Counted from the first letter of the stretch, positions 34,830 to 47,274 are shown. The stretch is 64,000 nt of DNA from Cymodocea nodosa (GCA_036874045.1 JAZBRI010000008.1:6153001-6217000); one strand, 5' to 3'. Program-made: numbers and translations. The notes: generated from the letters alone by a model not told the origin.

Positions 34830-36743
34830 TGTTTAGAATGAAAAAGTGCATATTATTAACGGTTAAATAATGGTTAATTGCATAATATTTAGCTTATCAT
34901 ATAAGAATTAAGCCATTATGTTATAATTGCACTCTTATATGCTTTAATTGAAGAATCTGCTTAATTTTGGGGAATTAATGTTAATTTAGTACATTTATGA
35001 ACTGTCGGTAAGTTGCAAGCTGTGAAATTCTTAAGTATCCGAATTTTTTGATATTTCGGATAGTTATGTTTAAATTGCCGAACAGTTATGTTTAGAGAGA
35101 ATATTTTATTATTTCCAGATGTACACGTGTCGAAACCAGAATGAATGTCTTAAGTGAATTTTCAGTGAGTTAGCTGTAACTATCCGAAAATGCATCTGAG
35201 CATCGGACAGTTATACTTGTAACTCTCCGAAATGTTATTTTATGTTTAAACTGCTGCTGACACGTGTCGAGATCTGGTAGATTTACTTAAGTTATAACTC
35301 GTTAAGTTAGTATAACTGTACGCATTGAGTTACATGAATATACACTAAGGTAACACGTTAGGTTAGCGGCTTATTTCTTTATTGCATGTATTTTATAGTT
35401 ATTTTCCAAAATGCCACTGTAGCGGTTGCAGGAATAGATAGTTGGAAGGAAAAACCACGTTTGCACGTATCACGTAGGAATTCAATCGCGCAGGGAGAAA
35501 GAAATCATCGCCGTTGATCTGAAGGAAGGAAATCCAACCGATCATTCAAGCAGAAGCAATTACTATTGAAGAAATATAAAAGAAAAGAAGAAAAAAAGAA
35601 GAAAGTGTGATCGATGGACGACAGTGTATACAGAGGAGGAGCACCGAGCTTTCTGTAGACAATATCGGCGATTCTTCGAAGTATCACACCAACCATCGTA
35701 ACACCACCATAATCACCAATCATCGGAGGTTTGTGAGGATACTTGCCTGATGTCGAGTCGATTCTAAGCCAAACACAGTGCTTGACAACCACTGTGAGGA
35801 GTGATCACGTCGCGGGAAGGGAAGCCATTTTCACCAAGCGCTGACTCATATTTCAGGAGATCGTAAAGCTTTTAGCATTGGCTTCGGGTTGATGCCTGTA
35901 TGCTGAAGAGGAGATCATCTTGCAATTCTGAACTCACGATTCTATAGGGAGAGGAGACAGAATTGTAAGTGGTTTAATTTTCAGTTGTGTAATCGCGTTG
36001 CAAGTAGCGTCGGAAGTATTTACTGTCAAGTGAGATTACTTTACATTTCACCTTTCGCCCATTTCCATGTTCATATCAAAAACAAAAATACCAAAAACAA
36101 TTTATCTTTGTTTGTATGTTGTATTTGAGTGTTGTATTGTTTGTGTTGTATCGTGATTAATGTTATCTATATTAGTTTTATGATTGTTTTATGTTAGTTT
36201 TAATTTTACAGTTTACTGAAATTGGTTCGTACAAAAAACTTAAAGATTTTAATGGTGACTGTTTGAATCATCTGAATGTTAGTATTGCTTAATGATAAAT
36301 CCAATGTTAACTAGCATTAAAAAGCTTAATTGATGTTATTTACAATCTATGGAATCGCCCAATGATTGGCCGAATTCCTCTGTAAATAGTAGTATTATAA
36401 AGAAGAGACAGGCTCGTGAAGTTAACTTAAGTCCACGAGGATAGTCCGTTGAGTTAACTGTAACTCAACGGAGTGCTTATTGAATATAAATTTGAATTGT
36501 TCACAATCAAACATTTCTTAAATTCGTCAGTAATTCCCTATGGAATCGACCTGTACTTGCACACTGATACAATAGACACTGTGCACTTGCAGTTAAAGTA
36601 CAAATTGGAATTAATATCTAAATTGTATTAAAGGTTGTTTGTTTACTTCTAAAAGAAAGAATAGGCATAAAGATAAATTAATTAAGTAAAAATAGAAGTA
36701 ACAAATCTAAGTTTTTCTAGTGTAGTGCTGGGAAAGCCAAACA
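34830..36743 (+). repeat. 5' LTR of element D
   Basis: TGTTTAGAATG to GCCAAACA, 1914 bp. It contains one CCGTTGAGTTAACTGTAACT hairpin near 36450, where the 3' LTR has two. G-box-like palindromes lie near 35124 and 35262. Confidence 0.9.
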
Positions 36744-36750
36744 AGTTTTA

Positions 36751-36768
36751 TGGCGCCGTTGCCGGGGA
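36751..36768 (+). other. Primer-binding site of element D (tRNA-Asp)
   Basis: TGGCGCCGTTGCCGGGGA, an exact match to the complement of the plant tRNA-Asp 3' end, 7 nt after the LTR. Confidence 0.95.
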
Positions 36769-36882
36769 ATTGAATTGAATTGAATTGAGTCGAAGTGAAT
36801 TGAATTGAATAGATATAAGTAACTGTTAGAGCTGTTTCATTTTAATAGCCAGAGTTGTGTGTTTTCTTCTGTAATTGAGAAT

Positions 36883-37914
36883 ATGGCATATGCTTATGCT
36901 CAAAGATTTCTAAAACCTTTAATTAGCATACGTGAATTCTGCAATTCTGAAGGACACGACATTTTTGATTGTTTGAAATTGAGACATTTCCAAATTGTTA
37001 GATCCCATGAACAACAAATAAATTATCTTCAATATAATAGAGCCGAGTATGAGAATCCTATAGTTTACCCAACTGATGGTCAGTATAGAATGTGTAATAT
37101 GATGAGAGACACTGAAGTTTGGGATAACTATGACAGACTGGAACTCATTTCTGTAATATTTGCCAGATTTGGAATACCTAAAGCTATTATCAGTGATAGA
37201 GGAACTCATTTATGTAATAGAAGTTTTGAAGCCTTAATGAAGAAATATGGAGTAAACCACAAAATTGCAACATCATATCATCTGCAAACAAGTGGACAAG
37301 TAGAAAGTGCAAACAAACAAATTAAATTAATCTTGGAAAAAGTAGTAAATCCTACTAGAACAGATTGGGCTAATAGATTGATAGATGCACTTTGGGCTTA
37401 TAGAACTGCTTATAATACAAGCTTAGGTATGTCACCTTTTAGGCTAGTATATGGAAAAAGTTGTCATTTACCTGCTGAAATAGAACATAAAGCTTATTGG
37501 GCATTAAAAACTCTGAACACTAATTTAAATCAAGCTACTTAAAATAGGAAAATGCAACTAATTGAATTAGAAGAATTTAGAAATGAAGCTTATTCGAAGA
37601 CTATAAGAGAAAAAGAGAAAATTAAATTCTGGCATGATAGAAAAATTATTCCTAAAAGCTTTGAAATAGGACAAGAAGTATATCTTTATATGACTAGACT
37701 CCATAACCATCTAGGAAAATTAAGATCTAGATGGGCAGGACCTTACATAGTTCGAAATGTTTATCCTTATGGAACTATTGAAATTGAAAATCCTAAAAAT
37801 CAGAATATATTTAAAGTAAATGGACAAAGATTTAAACCTATTCTAAAAACACCAAAAAGCTCCTTTGGAATTATAGAAGAAGTCAGAGTAGAGGACTACT
37901 CGAGTTTTACTTAG
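36883..37914 (+). pseudogene. Gag-integrase deletion fusion of element D
   Basis: The first about 87 codons are the gag zinc-knuckle segment (the first Cys of CEFC is Arg). At about 37142, after DRLEL, the frame passes directly into integrase at the [15 protein letters not shown] region. It retains the second catalytic Asp and the Glu (QVESANK) but lacks the HHCC domain and first Asp. The fusion is in frame up to a TAA at 37540-37542, where A has Glu; the tail with [14 protein letters not shown] then continues to 37914. It cannot act as integrase. Confidence 0.85.
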
Positions 37915-37919
37915 TAAGA

Positions 37920-38340
37920 AATAAGTTTTTATGTTTATATATATATGTTTAAAAAAAAAAAAAACATTAAAAATATATATAAAACATAAAAATAGTTGCA
38001 GTTCAATTGATTGGATCCATCGATATGATCGGAACATTAAAAAAAAAAAAAATTGTATATTAATTTTCAAAAAAAAAAAAAAATATTGGTTTTACCGAAA
38101 AATAGTATCGGTCCAACCGAAAAAAAAATAAAAAAATATTTAGGTCTGACCGAAGCATAGCATTGGTATGATCGAAACATTAAAAAAAAAAATTTTGTAT
38201 ATTAATTTTCAGAAAAAAAAATATTGGTTTTACAGAAACATAATATCGGTCTAACCGAAAGAAAAATAAAAAAAATATTTAGGTCTGACCGAAGCATAGT
38301 ATCGGTTAAACCGATAAAAAAACAGAAAAACTATTCTCTG
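37920..38340. repeat. Expanded tandem palindromic repeat array of element D
   Basis: Three to four units of about 90-110 bp, each with CGGTTTTAC/GTCTAACCGA-like arms, a TATTAATTTTC word and poly-A runs. It is longer than the equivalent arrays in A and C, mostly by unit number and A-tract length. Confidence 0.75.
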
Positions 38341-38344
38341 TAAT

Positions 38345-39480
38345 ATTTTTATTATTATATTTGCTTGTACGGGGAGTCCGTTGAGTTACACTTAACTCAA
38401 CGAGCATACTCCGTTAAGTCTTAAGTTAGTCAACAAGCTTATTCCGTTGAGTTAACTGTAACTCAACAAAGTACTATAGCTAAGACCTAAAATTAGAAAA
38501 ACTCTAGAAGGAAGTAGATGAATTTAGGCATAGAGATTAAATTGTATTCTTTGTCTACTTGTGTAAAATTGTATGAAATTGTATGGTGTACTTGTAATGT
38601 AATTGATTCATATTAATGAATATAATTTTTCAGATGCAATTTTCATACGTATTTGGATGTGAAATGAATGGAATTTATTGAATATTATGTAATTTGTTGA
38701 ACTTTATGAATATGTAACAGATTTACAATTTGCTGAATGACAGGATAACTACTTAAAAATTTCTACATGTTATAAGGTAAAATGTAAATTCTGCATAACG
38801 TAAAATGACCTGCAAGTTAAATCTTTATATAATGTTCAGATTTAAATGTATTTTAATCAAAATGAGGCATTAATGACATAGATTTAACTTTATTACAGTT
38901 AGCAGAATGAAAAACAAAGAAAAAAAAAAATAGAATAGAAAACTTACGAGAGTGAAACTTAGAAGTTGCCAAGTGTTAACTCAACGAAGTAAGTCTGTTG
39001 AGTTAACTGTAACTCCACAAGGTCAGTAATATAATATAAGGTCACTCCGTTGAGTTATCTGTAACTCAACAAAGTTAGTCCGTGGAGTTAGCAATAGTAA
39101 CCGACTGTGTTCCGTTGAGTAATCTGTAATTCAACGAGGTTAGTTCGTGGATTAAGTAGAGCGGTTATTCTTTTAACTACAAACAAAGCTTCGTCGGTTT
39201 AGCGGTTACTAAAATTTAAAATTAGTAGTGGTACACGTACCCATATAAACAGGAACCACGATGCACGTTGCAAGACACATTCTTGCAACGAGATTTATTC
39301 ACTTTATGGATGCGTAGTATATATATAAAACAGAATGTTATTTACGAGTTACCAGCACTTTTAAAAGAAAGGAGAAGGCGTTGGAGGAACTGGAAGGAGA
39401 AGTAGCTGATTCAACTTCATCCGACAACAAATATTTATAGAATGGAAAGCTTCAGACTGATATGTAATTAATCGTAGTTC
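38345..39480 (+). other. Non-coding interior of element D with hairpins
   Basis: CGTTGAGTTA/TAACTCAACG hairpins lie at about 38370-38475 and 38975-39145. Between them is the last, non-coding trace of the env-like region and a segment matching A at 10000-10960. The env-like body (A about 11000-13320) is absent. No frame of note. Confidence 0.6.
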
Positions 39481-39502
39481 AAATACCCATGAATATCTGG
39501 CT

Positions 39503-40423
39503 ATGGAAGAAACTACTGGAATTCCACCCAATGCATTAGAAGGAATGAGTCATATTATGGGGATAGATGAAGGATTAATCATATATAAGACGAGACCAAG
39601 GTATGCAAGTTTATCATTACCTGATATTTTGATAAGAAATCCTATAACAGGAGAAGAATGGAATATAGGAAGACCTAATATATTTGAAGCACCAACTGAA
39701 AATTGTGGGTCAGCTTTAATATTTTCTGATAAAAATTCTGCAATTCCTAAAAAATTATATTATTGGAGACCTACAGGAAATTGGGGTGAAGATTTATGCT
39801 TAAGTGTGTATAATTTTTTGAACAAATCTTGGAATGAAAACATTATAATATATCTAGGACAAAAATCATTAATTAACCAAACACATGTCATACTTGATGG
39901 ATATATCTATTTAGTCACGGAGATATCATTGGCATATGGATCTGATTTATACATAGTGAGCATAGACAGTTATGATGATTATATAGAAATTTTACCTGTA
40001 CCGAGTGAAATAGCTAAACCACTATCTGTAGAATTTAATGAAATTCAAATAGAAATGTGGTATAATGAAGAAGATGATCCTACTTTATGTCTGATAAGAT
40101 GGTGGGATGAACTGATGAAATTTCAAATATGGATTATGGAAGACATGAATGAATGGAAGTGGGAAGAGGAATATATTGAAATAGATGTAGAAATAGAAAC
40201 TGCTACATTACCCTGGAACCAAAAAGGATCCCTTTCTGCATTACATATCATTAATGGTAATACACTCGTATTTGGAATTTATAATATATTGCATGTTTAC
40301 AAATTAAAAAGGAACAAGAACTACATTAAAACAGAATTAATAGTAAGAAGAACTATGCCTAAAAAGTTTGATTGGACTGATACATTTATTCCATTTGTTT
40401 CTACTTTTCAATCATATTCTTAA
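39503..40423 (+). CDS. F-box-derived open frame of element D (F-box itself deleted)
   Basis: 306 codons without a stop, starting at ATG 39503 (MEETTGIPPNALEG), which is an internal Met of the A copy. It keeps the F-box-associated-like region (ILIRNPITGEEWNIG near residue 50) and the full C-terminus, reading through the codon that is TGA in A (WKWEEEY). The SKP1-binding F-box was removed by the microhomology deletion. It may be translated if D's LTR is transcribed, but without the F-box it could not recruit SKP1; any role is unknown. Confidence 0.65.
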   Translation: MEETTGIPPNALEGMSHIMGIDEGLIIYKTRPRYASLSLPDILIRNPITGEEWNIGRPNIFEAPTENCGSALIFSDKNSAIPKKLYYWRPTGNWGEDLCLSVYNFLNKSWNENIIIYLGQKSLINQTHVILDGYIYLVTEISLAYGSDLYIVSIDSYDDYIEILPVPSEIAKPLSVEFNEIQIEMWYNEEDDPTLCLIRWWDELMKFQIWIMEDMNEWKWEEEYIEIDVEIETATLPWNQKGSLSALHIINGNTLVFGIYNILHVYKLKRNKNYIKTELIVRRTMPKKFDWTDTFIPFVSTFQSYS

Positions 40424-40839
40424 GTTGTGATTTTATGTGTTTAACGTGTGTATTCTGCATTTATTTTTAGAAAGAAAAAAAAAAAGAATTTTGAAGTTTT
40501 CATGTTCATTTTAAAAAAACAAACAAAACAAAATATCAATCCAGTTTGTTGGTATCTATTTTGGGAAACCAACTGGCTTGCTTGTGAGCCACTAAAGGCA
40601 TAGAAGCCTGGGTTCCACACAAGACACTGATTTATTAATATCTGTTAAATGTTATTTTGTTTATATTCTATATTTATCTGGGAATGAAAAGTTTTTTTAG
40701 AATCAAAAATCGGAATATGCAGAAAGAGATACAAATGGAACAAGGTATGTAACCAATTACTTATCTTGAATTTTAAATCAAACAAAACTTTATTCATGCC
40801 TGCTATAATTACTATACTTATTGTCAAATCTTTTACATT

Positions 40840-40874
40840 GAGGACAATGTAAAATGTAGGTATGGGGGGGAGGT
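40840..40874 (+). promoter_or_regulatory. Second polypurine tract (PPT2) of element D
   Basis: GTAGGTATGGGGGGGAGGT, identical to the tract in A, preceded by GAGGACAATGTAAAAT. Confidence 0.6.
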
Positions 40875-42170
40875 AATTAAAGTAACAGCCATGTAAGTTT
40901 GTTAATTAAAGGAATTAAAATGGTACTGCAAAGTTTTGAGGAAATTGAAAATTTTTATGAACTTGCTATAACTATCCGATAATTGAGACTGTAAAATTTT
41001 TATAAACTGCTTGAATGTTATATTTAGAAGGCTATAGAAGATGCTATAGAATTTATTATTTATGTAAATCTAGATTTAGTATCTTATGATTTTTCTGAAT
41101 TTCATGAGTTTAACAATTTCACGATTTTAAAATGAAATCAGAATATTTAATGCTTAATTAGAAAATTATTTGAAGTCCTGAAGGAGCTGAGATGTGAATT
41201 CTAGATTAAATGAAACACATATGATGAAAGATACATTTACTTTGATTGATTGAACTTGTAGAATGATTTATGTGTAGATCTTATTAAACTATAGATAATT
41301 ATGAGCTGATTGTTATGGATTCATATTTTTAGTAAATGATAGAAGCAGGATTATATGAGATTGGTGTTTTACTGCATCTGTATTAATGAAATACGTGCAT
41401 ATACAGTATGTGATTAATGCTTTGTTTTGTGTGTGCATTTATTTTTAGAAAAAAAAAGAAAAAAAAAAGAGAAAAAAAACTTTGAGAGTTTATTGACTTG
41501 TTTGATCACGAGCCTTTTGTACTTGAGTAGATAGATATATAAGGATTGTTGACCTGAAAAAGGACTCTGAAAATCTGGCAACTTAAGATCCTGATCAGAT
41601 CTGGGATTGTTGATTGAAAGCTCGTTACATGGGTACATTAGAAAGCTCTTGTATGATTCAAGCTTGTCAAATTAACTTTTAAAGTACAAAAAAAAAAAAA
41701 ACATATACTGTTCTGAAAAGATACAAGTGTTTTGTGAAATACAGATATCTTATGAATCGAGTATATTTTCTGTTATCTAGAATTGCTGAAATATGAATCT
41801 AGAATTGACTTTTGAAGTTGTTTAATGGAGATACAATTCTTTATTCTACTTGTCTTAATCATATTGAATTAGATTGTATTTTGATTTGTATGTTGTTGAA
41901 ATTTCTTCTAGAAATCTTATTGGAAAATTCAGGATTACAGATGATGAAAAGAAGAACAAACGATAATATAATTAACACTATATGAAAATGATATACTTTG
42001 TATGTAATTTACATATATTCTAAATATCTTTGCAGGTTGATTACTGAAACATACAGAATATATGTTTATGCTGAACAGAAGAAAAAAAACAAAAGGGGAA
42101 GAATTAATTCGAGCACTTTTTGAAAGACCAATTAATTAGATCTTAGTTTGCTAAGGGACTAGCAAAATTT
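40875..42170. other. Non-coding spacer between PPT2 and PPT1 of element D
   Basis: AT-rich, no frame of note, co-linear with 6024-7298 of A. Confidence 0.6.
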
Positions 42171-42184
42171 AGGTATGGGGGAAG
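42171..42184 (+). promoter_or_regulatory. Polypurine tract 1 of element D
   Basis: AGGTATGGGGGAAG directly before the 3' LTR, same as A. Confidence 0.9.
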
Positions 42185-44119
42185 TGTTTAGAATGAAAAA
42201 GTGCATATTATTAATGGTTAATTACATAATATTTAGCTTATCATATAAGAATTAAGTCATTATGTTATAATTGCACTCTTATATGCTTTAATTGAAGAAT
42301 CTGCTTAATTTTAGGGAATTAATGTTAATTTAGTACATTTATGAATTGTCGGTAAGTTGCAGGCTGTGAAATTCTTAAGTATCCGAATTTTTTGATATTT
42401 CGGATAGTTATGTTTAAATTGCCGAACAGTTATGTTTAGAGAGAATATTTTATTATTTCCAGATATACACGTGTCGAAACCAGAATGAATGTCTTAAGTG
42501 AATTTTCGGTGAGTTAGCTGTAACTATCTGAAAATGCATCTGAGCATCGGATAGTTATACCTGTAACTCTCCGAAATGTTATTTTATGTTTAAACTGCTG
42601 CTGACATGTGTCGAGATCTGGTAGATTTACTTAAGTTATAACTCGTTAAGTTAACATAACTGTACACGTTGAGTTACATGAATATACACTAAGGTAACGC
42701 GTTAGGTTAGCGGCTTATTTCTTTATTGCATGTATTTTATAGTTATTTTCCAAAATGCCACTGTAGCGGTTGTAGGAACAAACAGTTGGAAGGAAAAACC
42801 ACGTTTGCACGTATCACGCAGGAATTCAATCGCGCAGGGAGAAAGAAATCATCGTCGTTGATCTGAAGGAAGGAAATTCAACCGATCATTCAAGTAGAAG
42901 CAGTTACTATTGAAGAAATATAAAAGAGAAGAAGAAAAAAAGAAGAAAGTGTGATCGATGGACGGTAGTGTATACAGAGGAGGAGCACCGAGCTTTCTAC
43001 AGACAATATCGACGATTCTCCGAAGTATCACACCAACCATCGTATCACCACCATAATCACCAATCATTGGAGGTTTGGGAGGATACTTGCCTGATGTCGG
43101 GTCGATTCCGAGCCAAACACAGTGCCTGACAACCACTGTGAGGAATGATCGCGTCGCGGGAAGGGAAGCCATTTTCACCAAGCGTCGACTCATATTTCAG
43201 GAGATCGTAAAGCTTTTAGCCTTGGCTTCGGGTTGATGCCTGTATGTTGAAGAGGAGATCATCTTGCAATTCTAGACTCGCGATTCTATAGGGAGAGGAG
43301 ATAGAATTGTAAGTAGTTTAATTTTCAGTAGTGTAATCGCGTTGCAAGTAGTGTCGGAAGTATTTACTGTCAAGTGAGATTACTTTACATTTCACCTTTC
43401 GCCCATTTCCATGTTCACATCAAAACAAAAATACCAAAAATAATTTATCTTTGTTTGTATGTTGTATTTGAGTGTTGTATTGTTTGTGTTGTATCGTGAT
43501 TAATGTTATCTGTATCAGTTTTATGATTATTTTATGTTAGTTTTAATTTTACAGTTTACTGAAATTGGTTCGTACAAAAAACTTAAAGATTTTAATGGTG
43601 ACTGTTTGAATCATTTGAATGTTAATATTGCTTAATGATAAATCTAATGTTAACTAGCATTAAAAAGCTTAATTGATGTTATTTACAATCTGTAGAATCA
43701 CCCAATGGTTGGCCGAATTCCTTTGTAAATAGCAGTATTATAAAGAAGAGACAGACTCGTGGAGTTAACTTAAGTCCACCAGGATAGTCTGTTGAGTTAG
43801 CCATAACTCAACGAACTTAGTCCGTTGAGTTAACTGTAACTCAACAGAGTGCTTATTGAATATAAATTTAAATTGTTTACAATCAAACATTTCTTAAATT
43901 CGTCAGCAATTCCCTGTGGGATCGACCTGCACTTGCACACTGATACAATAGACACTGTGCATTTGCAGTTAAAGTACAGATTGGAATTAATATCTAAATT
44001 GTATTAAAGGTTGTTTGTTTACTTCTAAAAGAAAGAATAGGCATAAAGATAAATTAACTAAGTAAAAATAGAAGTAACAAATCCAAGTTTTTCTAGTGTA
44101 GTGCTGGGAAAGCCAAACA
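42185..44119 (+). repeat. 3' LTR of element D
   Basis: 1935 bp, close to the 5' LTR. The differences I see near the start are transitions plus a 10-bp deletion. It has two adjacent CGTTGAGTTA-type hairpins near 43785-43855 against one in the 5' LTR. The antisense frame of the family is open here (43193-42849). Confidence 0.9.
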
Positions 44120-44946
44120 GGTATGTATACGATTTGTGTATTTCCTTTGGTCACTTGGGTTTGGGGTTTTATTTTATATAGAATTGCATTGGAATAATCT
44201 ACGGGACACATATCAAGGCAACTATTTATGTACAACAAACTACAAGGTTTAGAAATAGGAAAAGAGAATTATCTCAAAATATTATGGTTGCATGTAATTT
44301 CAATAGGGAAATTACTTATGTTCTTGCTGTTTGGGAGGGATCTGCAGTCGATGCTTGAATATTATAAGACGCAATATCTAGACCAAATGGACCACGAGTT
44401 CCATCAGGTACTAATAAAAGTTAGTATGCATATGAAATTATCATTTCTTACATTTTGGTATATTAATAAAAGTTGGTATGTAGGTAAATTTTACTTAGTG
44501 GATGTTGGTTATCCAAACCATCCAGGATTTATTTATCCATTTTGAGGTTTAAATATCACTTGATAGAGTATGACAGCAATAAAAAACCAACGAATGCTGT
44601 TGAGAATTTTAATTATAGGCATTCACAATTGAGGACAGTGATTGAATGTACATTTGGGGTTATAAAATATCGATTCGGAATTTTACATGGTTGCATACCA
44701 TTTCCATATCCAATACAAGTGAAAATTGTTATTGTATGTTTCTTACTTCATAATTTCATTTGTCAAGTAGATTCAACTAATTTTCTTGAAGATTTACAAG
44801 ATGAATTAACAGAAGTTGACATTGCTAATGAGATATTAAGTACAAATGAAGGAGGAGAAGAAATAAGAAATATTATTGGAATGTCTCAAGAAGTGAAGAA
44901 AGAAATAGTTGATACAATGCAAGAAAATATTATGACTGCTATGTGA

Positions 44947-45429
44947 GAAGGACAAAAAAGTTGAATTATTTGAAATTTATTTGTATTTGAACATTGTTGT
45001 AACATTTTATTTCATTTGGTATGTTGTAATATTTAAGATAATTCAATAAAATATATTGAATTTTCAAAAATATTGTGAATTTTTTATAAATTAATTAACA
45101 CATAGATATTGTTAATAATAATATTTGCCTTTTATTATTGTATTAAAAAATCTATTAAAGTATAAAAAGTATTTATTTATAATTTGTATTACTTTACTTT
45201 CCTTAACTTTTTGAATATACACTAACACCTTCAAATTTTTGAAATTTCTTAATCTTTCCTGAACTTTCTGAATGTACACTAATACCTTCAAATTTTCTAA
45301 ATTTCCTAAACTTTCTCTAGATTTCTGTTTCTCTTATTTTTCAGATTTTCTTGTACTTTCTTTCCTGAACTTTCCAATGCCACTTACACCCCCCTAATGG
45401 CAAATGTATAAAAATTATAGCAAGATTAC
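44947..45429. other. AT-rich stretch between Harbinger transposase copies
   Basis: An internal near-repeat of the words ACTTTCTGAATGTACACTAA and CCTTCAAATTTT occurs at about 45215 and 45265. No gene. Confidence 0.4.
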
Positions 45430-46187
45430 CAACTAAAGTGGATGGGGAAGGTGAAGAAACTACACGTTGAAGGAATAAAAAAGATGAATTATCACATAAT
45501 ATATTAGCAATATATAATTTTGATATGAAAATTGTTTATGTTCTCAGTAGATGGGAAGAATCAATAGTTAATGCTTGTATTCTTTAAAATACACTTTCTT
45601 GACATAATGCTCTTAGGGTTCCATCAAGTATGATACTAATAAAAATAATGAAAATTCTTGTGTATGGTAGAAATTACAAAATTAATGTTTCTAACATTAT
45701 ATTCAAAACTTCTATATAAATTGCAAGTAAATATTACTAGATAGATGTTGATTTTCCTAATAGGTTAGAATTTATTGCATCATTTTGAGGTGCAAGATAT
45801 CACTTGAATGACTATAATACTTATAAACTTCCAACAAATGCAATTGAAAATTTCAATTATAGGCATTCACAATTAATGTCAGTAATTGAGTGTACATTTG
45901 GAATAATCAAACATCGATTCTCAATTTTACAAAGTTATATGTCATTTTCTTTTGAAACACAAGGGAAAATTGTATTAACATATTTTTTAGTTTACAATTT
46001 TATTTAGAAAGCAAACAAAATAGATTTACTTGAAAACCTTCAAGAAAAATTAGAAGGAATGCTAAATGATAATGTTCAACAAATTTTTACGAAAGAAGAT
46101 ATATTTGTTATTGCTAGATCAAGTCAAGATTATAGAAAATAAATTCCTGATATAATACGTGACAATATTACGAGAGATATGTAGAAC
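45430..46187 (+). pseudogene. Second, degraded Harbinger transposase tail
   Basis: The region repeats the C-terminal half of the transposase at 44190-44946: RVPSS block near 45620, then NAIENFNYRHSQL, VIECTFGIIKHRFSIL and FLVYNFI (45834-46007), and a diverged end to 46187. Many stops and shifts. It is either a tandem duplicate of the transposon tail or a second element. Confidence 0.75.
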
Positions 46188-46299
46188 AATAAATATGTGT
46201 GAAATATATTTTATTTTATAACTATTATCACAAATGATTTTATCTTATATTATCTATGGTAAATTTCGTTATTCTCTATATTGTAGATAATTACTCAAA

Positions 46300-46520
46300 A
46301 TATTTAATTTATCAATTTAAACATTTTTTATTTTATGAATAAACATACATATTTTACATTCTATGATTTTTCATTATTTTTTATTTTATGCATAAACATA
46401 TATATTTCAAATTTCATTATTTTATGTTTTATATACAAACATACGTATTTTAAATTTTATTATTTTTCATCATTTTTTATTCTATACACAAATATCCTTA
46501 TTTTCTATTGAATTTATGTA
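46300..46520. repeat. AT-rich imperfect tandem repeat
   Basis: Three units of about 55-60 bp built on ACATACATATTTTA-like starts and TTTTTCATTATTTTTTATTT-like ends. Confidence 0.6.
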
Positions 46521-47001
46521 ATTTCTAAGTACATAAACACCTCTTTAATTTTTTCGTCAAAACAAACATTCAACCTTGTTAGTGTGTTATGTCATGTGTC
46601 ACTTGTGTGTCGGTGAACTCGTAACAAATTGTAGATGAATTTATATATATAATGAACGCTCTATTTTTGATGGGTAGAATAATACCGATCACCATCTTCC
46701 ACTACGTTCTCGCATCTCTTTTCACTTTCATTAACATGGTATCACTTTTTTAATATTCAGATGGAATTTTAGGTAAGGAAGATCAAATGGCAACACCTTG
46801 GAAAGAAGTTCTCCCATAAAAAGTCCTGCTGCAGTCATTCTTGCTAAAAGTCAAGAGATTTTTGCCGCATTCGCAGGACTCGTAAGGGCTGAGTGGAATA
46901 TTGAAAGTGATCTAGGTGCATCTACAGTGCAATCAATAAGTTTAATTAGTGCTGCATGTTGATGTTTGCCTGTTGAGTTAGATTTAAGATGGAATTGGTT
47001 T
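46521..47001. other. Unclassified sequence flanking element E
   Basis: No frame of note. The part after about 46780 is less AT-rich and continues across E at 52277, so E split an older unit that I do not recognise. Confidence 0.4.
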
Positions 47002-47196
47002 TGTTGGATTGCGCGAGTTTAGGGGCTCCGATGGTGGATTATTCCAGGTGATCAATACTTTGTGTTATTCACCTCTATTTATAGTATTTGGAGGATTAAC
47101 TACCTCCACCATCTCCGCCCCCCAACCTCCTCCTTAATTTTCGGTAACCACTGGAATTTGAATTTTGAATCTTGGTCTTTTTGACCAATTCCAACA
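47002..47196 (-). repeat. 3' LTR of element E
   Basis: 195 bp, TGTTGGAATTGG to its CA-type end (TCCAACA on the minus strand), preceded on the minus strand by the polypurine tract. A TATA-like CTATAAATA lies on the minus strand near 47090. Confidence 0.95.
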
Positions 47197-47206
47197 TCTC
47201 CCACTT
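47197..47206 (-). promoter_or_regulatory. Polypurine tract of element E
   Basis: AAGTGGGAGA on the minus strand, adjacent to the 3' LTR. Confidence 0.85.
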
Positions 47207-47274
47207 GGTCACAAAGACCAACTATATTCTTTTTAATTCCGCTCCCACTACTCGTAGGTAGCACAATTTCAATA

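Larger units (their letters stand above)
34830..44119 (+). mobile_element. Element D, non-autonomous deletion derivative of the A family
   Basis: It has 1.9-kb LTRs at both ends and, between them, the primer site, the start of gag fused to the end of integrase, tandem repeats, a truncated F-box frame and both polypurine tracts. Relative to A it lacks gag-to-integrase core, the env-like region, and the capsid frame with the F-box N-terminus. The last junction falls at a shared TTAATC (A near 9935 and near 8700), pointing to microhomology-mediated loss. The flanks AATAG and GGTAT do not match, so there is no target duplication. It lies in a transposase intron of the Harbinger element. Confidence 0.9.
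34294..44946 (+). pseudogene. PIF/Harbinger transposase, split by element D
   Basis: Exon 1 (34294-34803) encodes the N-terminal helix region and ends in FPYFK followed by a GT donor. Element D occupies the intron (34830-44119). The coding resumes at 44182 with NCIGIIYGTHI, VQQTTRFRNRKRELSQNIM and SRPNGPRVPSG. A second small intron (about 44408-44483) precedes FYLVDVGYPNHPG, NYRHSQLRTVIECTFGVIKYRFGIL and the C-terminus ending at 44946. The family's first catalytic Asp (IDGTHI) is Tyr here; the other two acidic residues (VDVGYP and VIEC) are present. Stops near 44370 and 44543 and a one-base deletion follow. It is inactive. Confidence 0.85.

Noticed and set aside
37920-38131. Plus- and minus-strand frames in the poly-A/T repeats of element D
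   Set aside because: Lys/Phe/Ile-rich peptides produced by A- and T-runs.
34822-44125. Target site duplication for element D
   Set aside because: The 5-bp flanks AATAG and GGTAT do not match and no shift of the LTR borders by a few bases produces one.
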